A stretch of 63,903 bases of DNA, from contig QKGI01000052.1 in the NCBI GenBank assembly GCA_003250475.1, forward strand, positions 1 through 63,903, in the 5' to 3' direction. The notes under the pieces are model-generated. The model had not been told where the DNA came from. It was given only the letters and a program-made list of their open reading frames with translations, and searched no databases. The stretch's first letter is position 1, and each line of letters opens with the position of its first letter. Below, piece by piece: positions 53,530 to 62,823 of this stretch. Origin of the DNA: Bacteroidota bacterium. Its GTDB lineage: Bacteria; Bacteroidota; Bacteroidia; Bacteroidales; VadinHA17. Both the position numbers and the translations under genes were made by a program.

Positions 53530-53573
53530 TTGATTGATATTCAGAAATAGTCAGACCCGAAATAGCAGATGCC

Positions 53574-55274
53574 ATGAGAAAACTAACTCTATACCTGATT
53601 CTATTTCTCGTATTAATAGTTAATACGGGTGTCCGGGGACAGTCGATGTCCCCGACAACAGGTCGGAACGGTATGGTTGCTACGGCCCATCCGTTGGCCT
53701 CAGCTGCTGCCGTTGAAATGTTAAAAAGCGGTGGTAATGCTGTTGACGCTGCCGTGGCAGCCGCCTTTACCATAGGTGTGGTTGAACCTGACGGATCAGG
53801 TCTTGGTGGTGGCGGGGGAATGGTAATATATCTGAAGGACCAGCAGAAATCCATCTTCATCAATTATTACGGAAGGAGCTCTGAAAATGCCTCGCAGGTT
53901 GATTTCAAGTCAGGCAGGGACAGTTATACGGCAAAGGCTATAGAGGTGCCCGGTACCGTTGCCGGTCTCCTCCTTGCTCATGAGAAGTTCGGTAGCCTGC
54001 CGCTGAAAAAGATCATGGAGCCGGCAATAAAGCATGCCGAGGATGGCTTCGCCATCGACCAGACACTGGCAAAACTTATTCTTGATAATATCGACAACAT
54101 AATGAGTGACTCTGTCACAGCATCTGTTTTCCTTGATGACGGGTTCCCAAGGATGGAGGGTGAGACACTCGTTCAGAAAGAGCTGGCCAGGGTACTGCGC
54201 GGCATAGCTGAAAAGGGCAGGAAAGGATTCTACGAAGGAAAGCAGGCCGAGGCTTTTGTTGAGGGTATCCAAGCACGCGGAGGAGTCCTCACCCTGAAAG
54301 ACTTTTCCTCCTACCAGGCAGAGATCACCTCGCCGATGAAAGGGACCTACAGGGGTTATGACGTGCTGACATCCAATGTGCCCCAGTCAGGCATAAGCCT
54401 TGTTGAAGGACTGAACATGCTCGAGAACTTTGACCTTAAAGCCAGCGGTCATTTCAGCGAGTCGGCCAGGACATTGCATATCATGGCTGAGGTGGATAAG
54501 CTTATCTATGCCGACAGATATCAATACCTTGGTGATCCTGACTTTGTGACTGTACCTGTAAAAGGACTTTCTTCCAAGGAGTACGCCCTGCAAAGGTTTA
54601 ACAGCATCAACCAGTCAAAGCTCGATCCCCCAAGATACAGGGATGCCGAATATGGTGATCCCGGGGTGTACGAAAATAACCTGACCAGGGAGACGGTACG
54701 CGAACCGGAACCGGCAGAAGGCCACACCACCCACCTGTCTGTGATAGATAAAGACGGCAATGCCGTGGCACTGACACAGACACTGGGACTGTTTTTCGGT
54801 TCCGGCCAGACAGTGTCAGGCGTGCTGTTCAATAACGCTATGACAAACTTCTCATATAATGTTGAGAACGTCAATTATATACAGAACAGTAAACGATGCA
54901 GGACATCTATCACACCAACAATAATCCTTAAAAATGGAGATCCGTTCCTGATACTTGGCAGCCCCGGCGCAAGCCGCATAATAACAACCCTTATCGAACT
55001 GGTGGTTAATGTAATTGACTTTGGGATGAATGTAAATGAAGCCAACCTGGCCCCGAGGTTTTACTGCCAGAAATTTGAAGATTACCTTCATGTAGAATCC
55101 GGGATCAAGCCTGAAGTATGCGAAGAGCTTGAGAAGATGGGACATGCAATAAAGATCTACAAAGGGATAGACCTCTTTTTCGGGGGAGCCCAGATTATAA
55201 TGGTTGACCCCGTCACAGGTGAGTACTCGGGATCTGCGGATAAACGAAGAGGAGGTATTGCCATGGGTTACTGA
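53574..55274 (+). CDS. ggt: Exported gamma-glutamyltransferase
   Basis: A 566-residue N-terminal-nucleophile enzyme with a signal peptide. It matures by self-cleavage before Thr385 in GHTTHLSVIDKDGNAVAL, giving a large and a small subunit. Other family marks are NAVDAAVAAAFTIGVVEPDGSG, GLGGGGGMVIY, ILVP-type and SPTIILKNGDPFLILGSPG-type regions. These enzymes hydrolyse or transfer gamma-glutamyl groups from glutathione or gamma-glutamyl polymers; CapD of Bacillus anthracis, a relative, attaches poly-gamma-glutamate to peptidoglycan. Position directly before pgsB makes a polymer role likely here. The stop is 25 nt before the pgsB start. Confidence 0.93.
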   Translation: MRKLTLYLILFLVLIVNTGVRGQSMSPTTGRNGMVATAHPLASAAAVEMLKSGGNAVDAAVAAAFTIGVVEPDGSGLGGGGGMVIYLKDQQKSIFINYYGRSSENASQVDFKSGRDSYTAKAIEVPGTVAGLLLAHEKFGSLPLKKIMEPAIKHAEDGFAIDQTLAKLILDNIDNIMSDSVTASVFLDDGFPRMEGETLVQKELARVLRGIAEKGRKGFYEGKQAEAFVEGIQARGGVLTLKDFSSYQAEITSPMKGTYRGYDVLTSNVPQSGISLVEGLNMLENFDLKASGHFSESARTLHIMAEVDKLIYADRYQYLGDPDFVTVPVKGLSSKEYALQRFNSINQSKLDPPRYRDAEYGDPGVYENNLTRETVREPEPAEGHTTHLSVIDKDGNAVALTQTLGLFFGSGQTVSGVLFNNAMTNFSYNVENVNYIQNSKRCRTSITPTIILKNGDPFLILGSPGASRIITTLIELVVNVIDFGMNVNEANLAPRFYCQKFEDYLHVESGIKPEVCEELEKMGHAIKIYKGIDLFFGGAQIIMVDPVTGEYSGSADKRRGGIAMGY

Positions 55275-55299
55275 TCACCAGGGAAGAAATGCCCTGTTA

Positions 55300-56463
55300 A
55301 TGAAATCATTTCAAACGCTTAAAATGCTGATAACAACCATTACACTGATTTTAATATTTAGTCTTTTAATCGTTGAAAAGCGGATGATACAAAAAAGCAT
55401 CCGCTTTATGTCGTTGAGAATCCAGGTCAACGGAACAAGGGGAAAATCGTCAGTGACCGAATATGTTGCTGCCGGTATCCTGGCTTCGGGGCATGAGGTG
55501 ATGGCAAAGGTGACAGGTATAACACCAACAATAATCCATAACGGTTTCAAAAAGCCAATTGACAGGCCGGGCTCAGCACGGGTGCAGGAGCAGGTGAACG
55601 TCATAAATTCAGCCTTCAGGAAAAAAGTGAAAATAATGGTCCTGGAGTGTATGTCAATCGCACCCGAACTCCAAAGACTAGAAGGATTCATATTTAAACC
55701 CCATATCTATGTAATCACCAACATCAGGGATGATCACCGTGAGGCGATGGGGAAAGATGTTGAAGCACAGGCAGAAGCCATCTGCAATGCCATACCGGCT
55801 AACTGCAAAGTCATTACCAATGAGGTACATTATCTGAACAAAATAATAGAAAAGGCCTCTGCAAACAACAGTACTGTCATAACGGCCGGGGTGCTCGAAG
55901 AACGCCTGAGAAGAAATCTTCCCGACACCGTCTTTGACGAGAACCTGGCTCTGGCCCTCACTGTTTGTCACGAAGCAGGGATGAATACGGATCTGTCAGA
56001 GGAAGGAATCATGAAGTGGATATCACAGGGTGATTCCCCTCTCTCAACAGTGCAGGCCGGCAGGAAGAATATCAGGTTCCTCAATGCCTTTGCTGCAAAC
56101 GACATAGATTCCACAAACACCTTTATTGAACACTGGAAGAACGTCTCAGGCCATGCCGGCAAAGTGTCGCTGATCCTTAATACACGAGCAGACAGGCCTT
56201 TCAGAACCGGTTTGTTTGCAGACTGGATATCAGAAAACTCTCAAATGTTCGAAAAGATAATACTGGCCGGCAACCACCAGGGAAGAGCAAGATACACCCT
56301 GTCAAGGTCCGGCATTGCAAGGCAGAATATCAGGAGCTGCAGGAGAAAAGACAGGGGTAGCATGAAAAGCCTGCTTTCAGATACTGTCAATGACGGTGCA
56401 TTTGTTGCAGGTGTGGGTAACATTGGCGGGGAAGGTTTTCACATTCTTAATGAATTAAGATGA
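55300..56463 (+). CDS. pgsB: Poly-gamma-glutamate synthase ATPase subunit PgsB/CapB
   Basis: A 387-residue Mur-ligase-type amide ligase that joins glutamates through the gamma-carboxyl using ATP. After an N-terminal transmembrane segment, the ATP site is NGTRGKSS (Asn44-Ser51). Other Mur-ligase and PgsB features include ITPTIIHNGF, VLECMSIAPELQ and VITNIRDDHREAMG. The length agrees with Bacillus PgsB (~393). I start at MKSFQTLKML, after the GGT stop; the longer frame overlaps GGT. The ATGA overlap with pgsC indicates translational coupling. Confidence 0.93.
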   Translation: MKSFQTLKMLITTITLILIFSLLIVEKRMIQKSIRFMSLRIQVNGTRGKSSVTEYVAAGILASGHEVMAKVTGITPTIIHNGFKKPIDRPGSARVQEQVNVINSAFRKKVKIMVLECMSIAPELQRLEGFIFKPHIYVITNIRDDHREAMGKDVEAQAEAICNAIPANCKVITNEVHYLNKIIEKASANNSTVITAGVLEERLRRNLPDTVFDENLALALTVCHEAGMNTDLSEEGIMKWISQGDSPLSTVQAGRKNIRFLNAFAANDIDSTNTFIEHWKNVSGHAGKVSLILNTRADRPFRTGLFADWISENSQMFEKIILAGNHQGRARYTLSRSGIARQNIRSCRRKDRGSMKSLLSDTVNDGAFVAGVGNIGGEGFHILNELR

Positions 56464-56888
56464 TACTTCAGCTATTCGTCATAGGACTGGTTGTCGGATT
56501 TATCTTCTATGAGATTACAGGGATATCGCCTGGCGGGGTGATAGCTCCCGCATATTTCGCTCTGTTTATTTATGAGCCTGACAGAATAATCATGACTCTC
56601 ATAATTGCCCTGATTGTCTACGGTATAATCAGGTTGTCGTCACAGTATCTGATCATATATGGCAGAAGGAGGTTCCTGCTTGCCGTACTGCTCAGCTTCT
56701 TCCTGAAACTGCTGATTGACTATCTGATCCAGCCGGCAGACTTCATGAAGCTTGACCTGCAGTCCATCGGTTATATCATTCCCGGGCTGATAGCCAACGA
56801 GATGGGCAGGCAGAAGGTAACCCCCACGCTCCTCAGTCTGGGTATCGTGACACTCATCATCTTCCAGATATCATTGTTTCTGCCATGA
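56460..56888 (+). CDS. pgsC: Poly-gamma-glutamate synthase membrane subunit PgsC/CapC
   Basis: A 142-residue multi-pass membrane protein with four or five helices. It begins MILQLFVIGLVVGFIFYEIT and has GISPGGVIAPAYFAL, the signature of CapC proteins that form the synthesis/export complex with PgsB. Bacillus PgsC is ~149 residues. It overlaps both neighbours by 4 nt, the usual way these genes are arranged. Confidence 0.93.
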   Translation: MILQLFVIGLVVGFIFYEITGISPGGVIAPAYFALFIYEPDRIIMTLIIALIVYGIIRLSSQYLIIYGRRRFLLAVLLSFFLKLLIDYLIQPADFMKLDLQSIGYIIPGLIANEMGRQKVTPTLLSLGIVTLIIFQISLFLP

Positions 56889-57931
56889 AGCGCCCGTCTA
56901 CAAATATCAGACTCCTTGTTGCCTTCCTGGTTCTTATGGCAGGAACAGCATTTTCAGTCACCTTTGTACGGAAACAGCAACCCCTGCCTTACAGTGATGC
57001 CATGGAAGCATCTGTCGGACTGACGAAAAGAATGTTCGGGGTTATTGAGCTATTGAAGAAGGAGCGGAATATCATATCCGATGCTCACTCTAACGTGCCA
57101 TATAATTTCATGATAGGTGATGAGTGGAGCGAGATTACTACGACACTCGGTTCCCTGGAGGCAAAAGAGACCTCGACAAACCCGGATTTCTCAGCACTCA
57201 TCGTCAGGCTACTGCATGAAGCCGGCATATCCCACGGAGACAAGGTGGGGGTGATCCTCTCAGGCTCCTTCCCTTCACTGGCCATATCCGTACTCGCTGC
57301 CCTCCAGACAATGGATATTGAAGCTGTTGTTATGAGCTCACTGGGTGCATCTACCTACGGAGCCAACCAGCCGGGTGCTACCTGGATCGATATGGAAACC
57401 GCGCTGAAGGGTAACGGACTGAAAGTTCAATCGGTTCTTGTTTCAGCCGGGGCAGGAAATGACTCCGGTGAAGGACTCTCCCCGGAAGGCCTGTCAATAA
57501 TCAGCAATGCAGCCTACAGGAACGGGGTCGATCTCTATATTCCGGCCACCCTGCACGAGTCTATTATCAAACGCTCGGAAATCTTCAGGGAGGCAGACAT
57601 CAAGCTCCTGATAAATATCGGGGGAAATGAGACAGCTCTCGGAAATTGCACCCATTCCACCACAATACCGAACGGGCTCCAGCATGGGATGACCTGGTGC
57701 AACGACTGGGACAGGGGCCTGATCTCAATATTGAATGAGTCCGGCATCCCGTTTATCAACATGCTTGATATCAAAGATCTGGCCAGCAGATATGGAATGG
57801 CTGTCTCCCCTGGAAAAGAATACTCAGCATCAACAAACCTGTATAATACCACTATCACAAATAAAATACTCCTCGCAATCGTCCTGGCAGCCTCCCTTAT
57901 ACCATTGTTTTTTTTGATAAGGAGATCATGA
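56885..57931 (+). CDS. pgsW: Poly-gamma-glutamate system protein PgsW-like
   Basis: A 348-residue protein with a transmembrane segment at each end (NIRLLVAFLVLMAGTAFS near the N-terminus; NKILLAIVLAASLIPLFFLI near the C-terminus) and a periplasmic alpha/beta domain between (VGVILSGSFPSLAISVLAAL, LLINIGGNETALGNCTHS). It corresponds to the family called poly-gamma-glutamate system protein, found beside pgsB and pgsC in bacteria that lack a Bacillus-style PgsA. Biochemical role not established. Confidence 0.9.
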   Translation: MKRPSTNIRLLVAFLVLMAGTAFSVTFVRKQQPLPYSDAMEASVGLTKRMFGVIELLKKERNIISDAHSNVPYNFMIGDEWSEITTTLGSLEAKETSTNPDFSALIVRLLHEAGISHGDKVGVILSGSFPSLAISVLAALQTMDIEAVVMSSLGASTYGANQPGATWIDMETALKGNGLKVQSVLVSAGAGNDSGEGLSPEGLSIISNAAYRNGVDLYIPATLHESIIKRSEIFREADIKLLINIGGNETALGNCTHSTTIPNGLQHGMTWCNDWDRGLISILNESGIPFINMLDIKDLASRYGMAVSPGKEYSASTNLYNTTITNKILLAIVLAASLIPLFFLIRRS

Positions 57932-58045
57932 TGATAAGGCAATTGAATAAACTAATTAAAAACATTAAACATTAAACATGAAGATATAGAATGAAATAAG
58001 ATTGAATATTTTTTAACCATTATCCCTAAACTAAATCATGCTAGT

Positions 58046-61000
58046 ATGAAAAAAACACTTCTTTTATTTGCCATTTTGGCCTTCACCGGCATACAGGTGT
58101 TTGGTCAAAGAGTGGTTACGGGAAAAGTTACGGATCCTGATGGCAATCCGTTACCTTTTCTGACAGTGTCAGTCAAGGGAACGACGACAGGTACTGTAAC
58201 AAATGATCAGGGGACGTATTCGATTACCGTTCCCGAAGGACATGATGTCCTTTCGTTCTCCTTCATAGGTATGGAACCGCAGGAGGTAAAGATCACAGGT
58301 AGTGTTCTCGACCTTGTAATGCAGCCAAGTGCCTATGCCCTGGGAGATGTTGTTGTCACTGCTCTCGGCATAACAAGGGAGAAAAAGGCTCTTGGTTATA
58401 CCGTTCAGGAGGTGACAGGAACGGAGCTGAACAAAAGAGGCAACAGTGATATTGTCTCTTCTCTTGCTGCAAAAGCGGCAGGCCTACAGGTGACAAGCTC
58501 CTCGAGCAACGCCGGAGCCTCCTCTTATATGACAATCAGGGGTGCTGCCTCTCTGACAGGAAACAACCAGCCGTTGTTCGTTATCGACGGTATGCCAATG
58601 AGCACTGAGCCATCCTATCGTGGAAGCACGGGCCAGTCAGGGGTCTACTCATCTTCGAGAAGTATAGACCTTAACCCTGATGATATAGCATCGGTTACGG
58701 TACTGAAAGGTGGAGCGGCTACAGCCCTCTACGGCCTCCAGGCTTCAAACGGTGTTATTGTCATTACCACGAAAAAGGGACCACAGGATCAGAAGATGAA
58801 GGTGAGCATTCACTCTTCGGTAGGGATAAAGGAACTTGGCAGGCACATAGAACTCCAGAACGAATACGGGCAGGGACTGAATGGTGGCTGGAGGAGCAAA
58901 TACAACGGGGCATGGGGACCAAAACTTGATACCTGCAGCTATTCACTCGACCCGGCACTGTGGCAAAACCCACTGCTTGACGTTGACGGTGCTATAGTCA
59001 GCAACAACAGCACCTACGTACCCTCCAATACCGGTGAACCGGTCAGGACATATGACCAGTTTGACTTTTTCCAGACAGGCATATCCTATAATAACAATGT
59101 GAGCATTGAAGCCGGGAACAAGAACTCATCCTATTTCTTCTCCATAGGCAATCTCAATGAGGAGGGAATTGTTCCGAACAATACCTTCGGAAGACTGACG
59201 ATCAGGCTGAATGCCGACACCAAACTCACACAGAAGATCACGACAGGTACAAATGTGATGTATGCACACACCACCAACAACCTGATTCGTGAAGGAGGAA
59301 CAAGTTCGGGTATCGGGATAGGATTGTACAGAACACCGGCTACCTTCAATAATGCTGCCGGTTATATGCTTCCTGACGGGACCCAGCGTACATACACAGG
59401 TGTCAACGGCACCTACAACAACCCTTACTGGACCGTCAATGAACAGTTCTTCAAAGACCTGAATGACAGGTTCGTGGGAAGTACCTTCCTTAAAGCAGAG
59501 TTGCTCGACTGGCTTACCATCTCCTATAATATAGGCGTCGACTGGTATGTAAGAAGATTCCAGGATGTCTATAACTGGAACAGTGTCGGCCACAGGGATG
59601 GTTACCTGAGGGAGAGATCTGAATTCCATTCGCTCTTCAATTCCGACCTGATAGTCAACATTAACAAGAAGATCAGCAGTGATATCGGGTTCAACCTTAA
59701 CCTGGGCCAGAACATGTTCCAGAAGGATTACAGGTACCTCACAGGTTATACCGATGATCTCTCAATACCTGAATTGTATAACCTTGATAATACAAGTAAG
59801 CAGACAGCAGGAAATGGTGCAACCAGTTACCGTACCGCGGCAGTCTATGCCGATCTGAGCATCGACTTCAGGAATATGCTTTACCTGGGTGCAACGCTTA
59901 GAAACGAATGGTCAACCACCATGCCCGAAGATAACCTCTCAGCCCTGTTCCCCTCATTCAGTGCATCATTCATACTGACTGAACTGGCTCCGCTGAATCA
60001 CAACAAGATACTATCTTTCGGAAAGATAAGGGCTTCATGGGGTAAGACAGCCAACATTGCTGACCCGTATATGACTTCATCTTACTACGGTTCAGGAAGT
60101 GCCGATGACTATTACACTGCAGGTATCTCTTTCCCATTCCTGGGTGTATCAGGATACACTGTAGGCAATACGGTCGGAAACCCGAACCTGAGGCATGAGA
60201 CACAGACAGCTTTCGAGGTGGGAACAGAGTTGAAATTCCTGCAGGACAGGCTGGGAATCGATTTCTCCTATTTTAACAACAAGAATATCGATCTTCTGCT
60301 TTCAGTGCCTATTGCTGCCTCCTCGGGATTTTCTTCATCTTACATGAATGCAGCATCGATGGAGAGCAAGGGGATAGAGCTCAGTGTATCAGCCATGCCT
60401 GTTAAAACCAAGAACTTCACCTGGGACATAAGGGCAAACTTCACAAAGATGAAGAACCCTGTTACCGCCCTGGCAAAAGATATAGATTATGTCCTGCTTA
60501 ACGGTGACACCAAGGCACAGATAAATGCTGCCGTAGGTTATGACTATGCAACAATATTCGGCTTTGACTGGTGGAGAGATGCCGACGGGAATATACTCAT
60601 CAACGACGACCCGACAGACTCTCATCCTGACGGATTCCCATGGACCAATAATACAAAGACAGTTGCCCTCGGCAAAGTCAGTCCCGACTGGACCATGAAC
60701 ATCTATAATACCTTCACTTACAAAGGTTTCTCTCTTACCGCGCTTGTTGACATCAAAAAAGGCGGATATGTTAATAACGGAACCCGCTTCAACCTCAACT
60801 ACTATGGCCAGACCGTCGAGACACTTGACAGAAACACACCGACTGTCTTTGAAGGCGTCTACGGACACCTCGATGCAAGCGGCAATGTTGTATCTGCCGG
60901 TGTGGAGAATACCACCGAGGTTATCAAGGATCAGTCATGGTACAGGGGTGAAAACAGCTTCACCAGCGGTGGAGCGGCTACGCAGGCTGTTGAAGATGCA

Positions 61001-61240
61001 AGCTGGGTGAAACTCAGGGAAATAACTCTCTCTTATGTCTTTGGCAATGACATCCTGTCGAAGATAAAACTGAAGGGACTGGAGCTCTATGCAACCGGTA
61101 ATAACCTGATTGTTTCCACTCCTTATAAAGGCGGAGACCCCGAGGTAAGTGTTTATGGCGCCACAAACGGACAGGGATTTGACTATTTTGCCAGCCCTGG
61201 TGTGAAATCATATATTTTTGGCGTAAAACTATCATTCTAA
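58046..61240 (+). CDS. SusC/RagA-family TonB-dependent transporter
   Basis: A 1064-residue outer membrane importer. It has a signal peptide, an N-terminal carboxypeptidase-regulatory-like beta domain (~22-100: VVTGKVTDPDGNPLPFLTVSV), a plug domain with VVVTALGITREKKALGYTVQ and TIRGAASLTGNNQPLFVIDGM, and a long beta barrel ending in aromatic GVKLSF. SusC proteins pair with a SusD lipoprotein to take up glycans or peptides with TonB energy. The partner is directly downstream. The best-known peptide user is RagAB, and the setting here suggests gamma-glutamyl or polyglutamate material. Confidence 0.95.
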   Translation: MKKTLLLFAILAFTGIQVFGQRVVTGKVTDPDGNPLPFLTVSVKGTTTGTVTNDQGTYSITVPEGHDVLSFSFIGMEPQEVKITGSVLDLVMQPSAYALGDVVVTALGITREKKALGYTVQEVTGTELNKRGNSDIVSSLAAKAAGLQVTSSSSNAGASSYMTIRGAASLTGNNQPLFVIDGMPMSTEPSYRGSTGQSGVYSSSRSIDLNPDDIASVTVLKGGAATALYGLQASNGVIVITTKKGPQDQKMKVSIHSSVGIKELGRHIELQNEYGQGLNGGWRSKYNGAWGPKLDTCSYSLDPALWQNPLLDVDGAIVSNNSTYVPSNTGEPVRTYDQFDFFQTGISYNNNVSIEAGNKNSSYFFSIGNLNEEGIVPNNTFGRLTIRLNADTKLTQKITTGTNVMYAHTTNNLIREGGTSSGIGIGLYRTPATFNNAAGYMLPDGTQRTYTGVNGTYNNPYWTVNEQFFKDLNDRFVGSTFLKAELLDWLTISYNIGVDWYVRRFQDVYNWNSVGHRDGYLRERSEFHSLFNSDLIVNINKKISSDIGFNLNLGQNMFQKDYRYLTGYTDDLSIPELYNLDNTSKQTAGNGATSYRTAAVYADLSIDFRNMLYLGATLRNEWSTTMPEDNLSALFPSFSASFILTELAPLNHNKILSFGKIRASWGKTANIADPYMTSSYYGSGSADDYYTAGISFPFLGVSGYTVGNTVGNPNLRHETQTAFEVGTELKFLQDRLGIDFSYFNNKNIDLLLSVPIAASSGFSSSYMNAASMESKGIELSVSAMPVKTKNFTWDIRANFTKMKNPVTALAKDIDYVLLNGDTKAQINAAVGYDYATIFGFDWWRDADGNILINDDPTDSHPDGFPWTNNTKTVALGKVSPDWTMNIYNTFTYKGFSLTALVDIKKGGYVNNGTRFNLNYYGQTVETLDRNTPTVFEGVYGHLDASGNVVSAGVENTTEVIKDQSWYRGENSFTSGGAATQAVEDASWVKLREITLSYVFGNDILSKIKLKGLELYATGNNLIVSTPYKGGDPEVSVYGATNGQGFDYFASPGVKSYIFGVKLSF

Positions 61241-61263
61241 GCTGTTCAAGGAACTAAAAAAAT

Positions 61264-62640
61264 ATGCAAATGAAGAGTTTATATAAATCGAATATTGCAA
61301 TACTGGCAATATTTCTCCTGTTTTTCACGGGATGTGAAAAATGGATAGATACGGACATGAACATCGATCCGGATGTGCCCTCTGATGTTCCGATGGATCT
61401 GCTTGTTCCTACCATGGAGCTGTCAATGTCATACCAGATAGGCGGTATCAGAGCCGTTAAAACGACCAATATCTATATGCAGTACCTCAATGGCGTTGCC
61501 AGGCAGTCATACGGTGAATCAAACTATATTCTTTCAACCACTGACGTTGATGATCTCTGGAGGAGAATGTACTATCAACCTATGATGGATGCCAGCAAAC
61601 TCATTCAGAAGGCCGCTGAGCAGAACTCTCCGCATTATGCAGGTGTTGCAAAGGTGTGCATGGCACTATGCCTGGGAACTATGACCAACCTTTTTGGTGA
61701 TATCCCCTATTCAGAAGCCTTCATGGGTGACCTTGGAGTCCTGAAGCCGGTCTTTGACTCCCAGGAGGATATCTATAATACAATCGAGGATCTTCTTGAT
61801 GAGGCCATTATCGACCTTAGCTCTACGCAGAACACCATGGCGCTGGCCGGTGACATGATCTTCTCCAACAACCGGACATCATGGACCAAAGCTGCCTACG
61901 CTCTCAAGGCAAGGTATGCACTCAACAGGGGTGATTATGCAAATGCACGGTCATACGCGGGCAATGCCTTCTCTGCGACAGATAAATTTGAGTTGACCTT
62001 CGGTACTGCCAATACCGAAGCAGGGCCGATATATCAGTATGCGACAGTTTCGTCATACAAGAATGACATAAAGATGTGTTCGACCTTTATTGACAAACTG
62101 AATGCTACCACTGACCCCAGGCGCTCTTTCTATGCAAAGACTGTCGGGGGAGCCTATGTAGGAAGCACACCAGGGTCAGAGGAGACGAATGCCTCAGGAC
62201 TGGGTACATACAATAATTCAGCTTCTGCCCCTGTCGTTCTCAGCTCATACCCGGAGATGCAGTTTATAATAGCCGAGTGCCTGCTGAGACAGGCAGTACC
62301 GGACAGTGATGCTGCCGCTGAAGCATACAAAACAGCTGTGGCAGCGTCGGTTCTTGCAGTTACTGGAGCCGATAATACCGCCTGGCTTGATGCAAATATC
62401 AATATTGAAACAGGCGCAACCATCACTCTTGAGAAAATTATCGAGCAGAAATACCTGGCAATGTATTCAACTGTTGTTCCCTACGATGATTACAGGAGGA
62501 CAGGATACCCGGCACTCACCCCTGTGGCAGGAGCCGGTGCTATCCCGGAGAGATTTCCTTATCCTCAGACAGAAATCTCCTATAACTCAAACTGTCCTGT
62601 AGTAACCAGTACAAGCCAGAAACTCTGGATATTCGAATAG
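61264..62640 (+). CDS. SusD/RagB-family outer membrane lipoprotein
   Basis: A 458-residue surface lipoprotein that acts as a lid for the SusC channel. Cys24 follows LLFFTG, a lipobox. TPR-like helical content typical of SusD and the segments MDASKLIQKAAEQNSPHYAG, LCLGTMTNLFGDIPYSEAF and LKARYALNRGDYANARSYAG place it in the smaller SusD-like group. It is 23 nt after susC. The start may be the second Met (MKSLYKSN). Confidence 0.92.
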   Translation: MQMKSLYKSNIAILAIFLLFFTGCEKWIDTDMNIDPDVPSDVPMDLLVPTMELSMSYQIGGIRAVKTTNIYMQYLNGVARQSYGESNYILSTTDVDDLWRRMYYQPMMDASKLIQKAAEQNSPHYAGVAKVCMALCLGTMTNLFGDIPYSEAFMGDLGVLKPVFDSQEDIYNTIEDLLDEAIIDLSSTQNTMALAGDMIFSNNRTSWTKAAYALKARYALNRGDYANARSYAGNAFSATDKFELTFGTANTEAGPIYQYATVSSYKNDIKMCSTFIDKLNATTDPRRSFYAKTVGGAYVGSTPGSEETNASGLGTYNNSASAPVVLSSYPEMQFIIAECLLRQAVPDSDAAAEAYKTAVAASVLAVTGADNTAWLDANINIETGATITLEKIIEQKYLAMYSTVVPYDDYRRTGYPALTPVAGAGAIPERFPYPQTEISYNSNCPVVTSTSQKLWIFE

Positions 62641-62700
62641 ATGGGCTTAATACCTGCCCTGACTGAATATATTTTAGACTTTTAGACCAGATTATCTATC

Positions 62701-62749
62701 CCGGGAAGAAAATCATAACATAGTAATGAATTTTCTTCCCGGTTTTTTT
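62701..62749 (+). terminator. Intrinsic terminator after SusD
   Basis: A 13-bp perfect stem (CCGGGAAGAAAAT / ATTTTCTTCCCGG) with a 16-base loop is followed by seven T. It ends the SusC/SusD unit and separates it from the racemase homologue. Confidence 0.92.
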
Positions 62750-62823
62750 ATGTCGTATAATCCTGATTTGCATCGGCACATTTAATATAATATCTGTAAA
62801 AAACTTAAGTACCACATGTCATT

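Noticed and set aside
55204-55302. PgsB start at the longest frame, overlapping GGT
   Set aside because: The extra 32 residues are the shadow of the GGT C-terminus; the internal ATG gives the usual length and an N-terminal helix.
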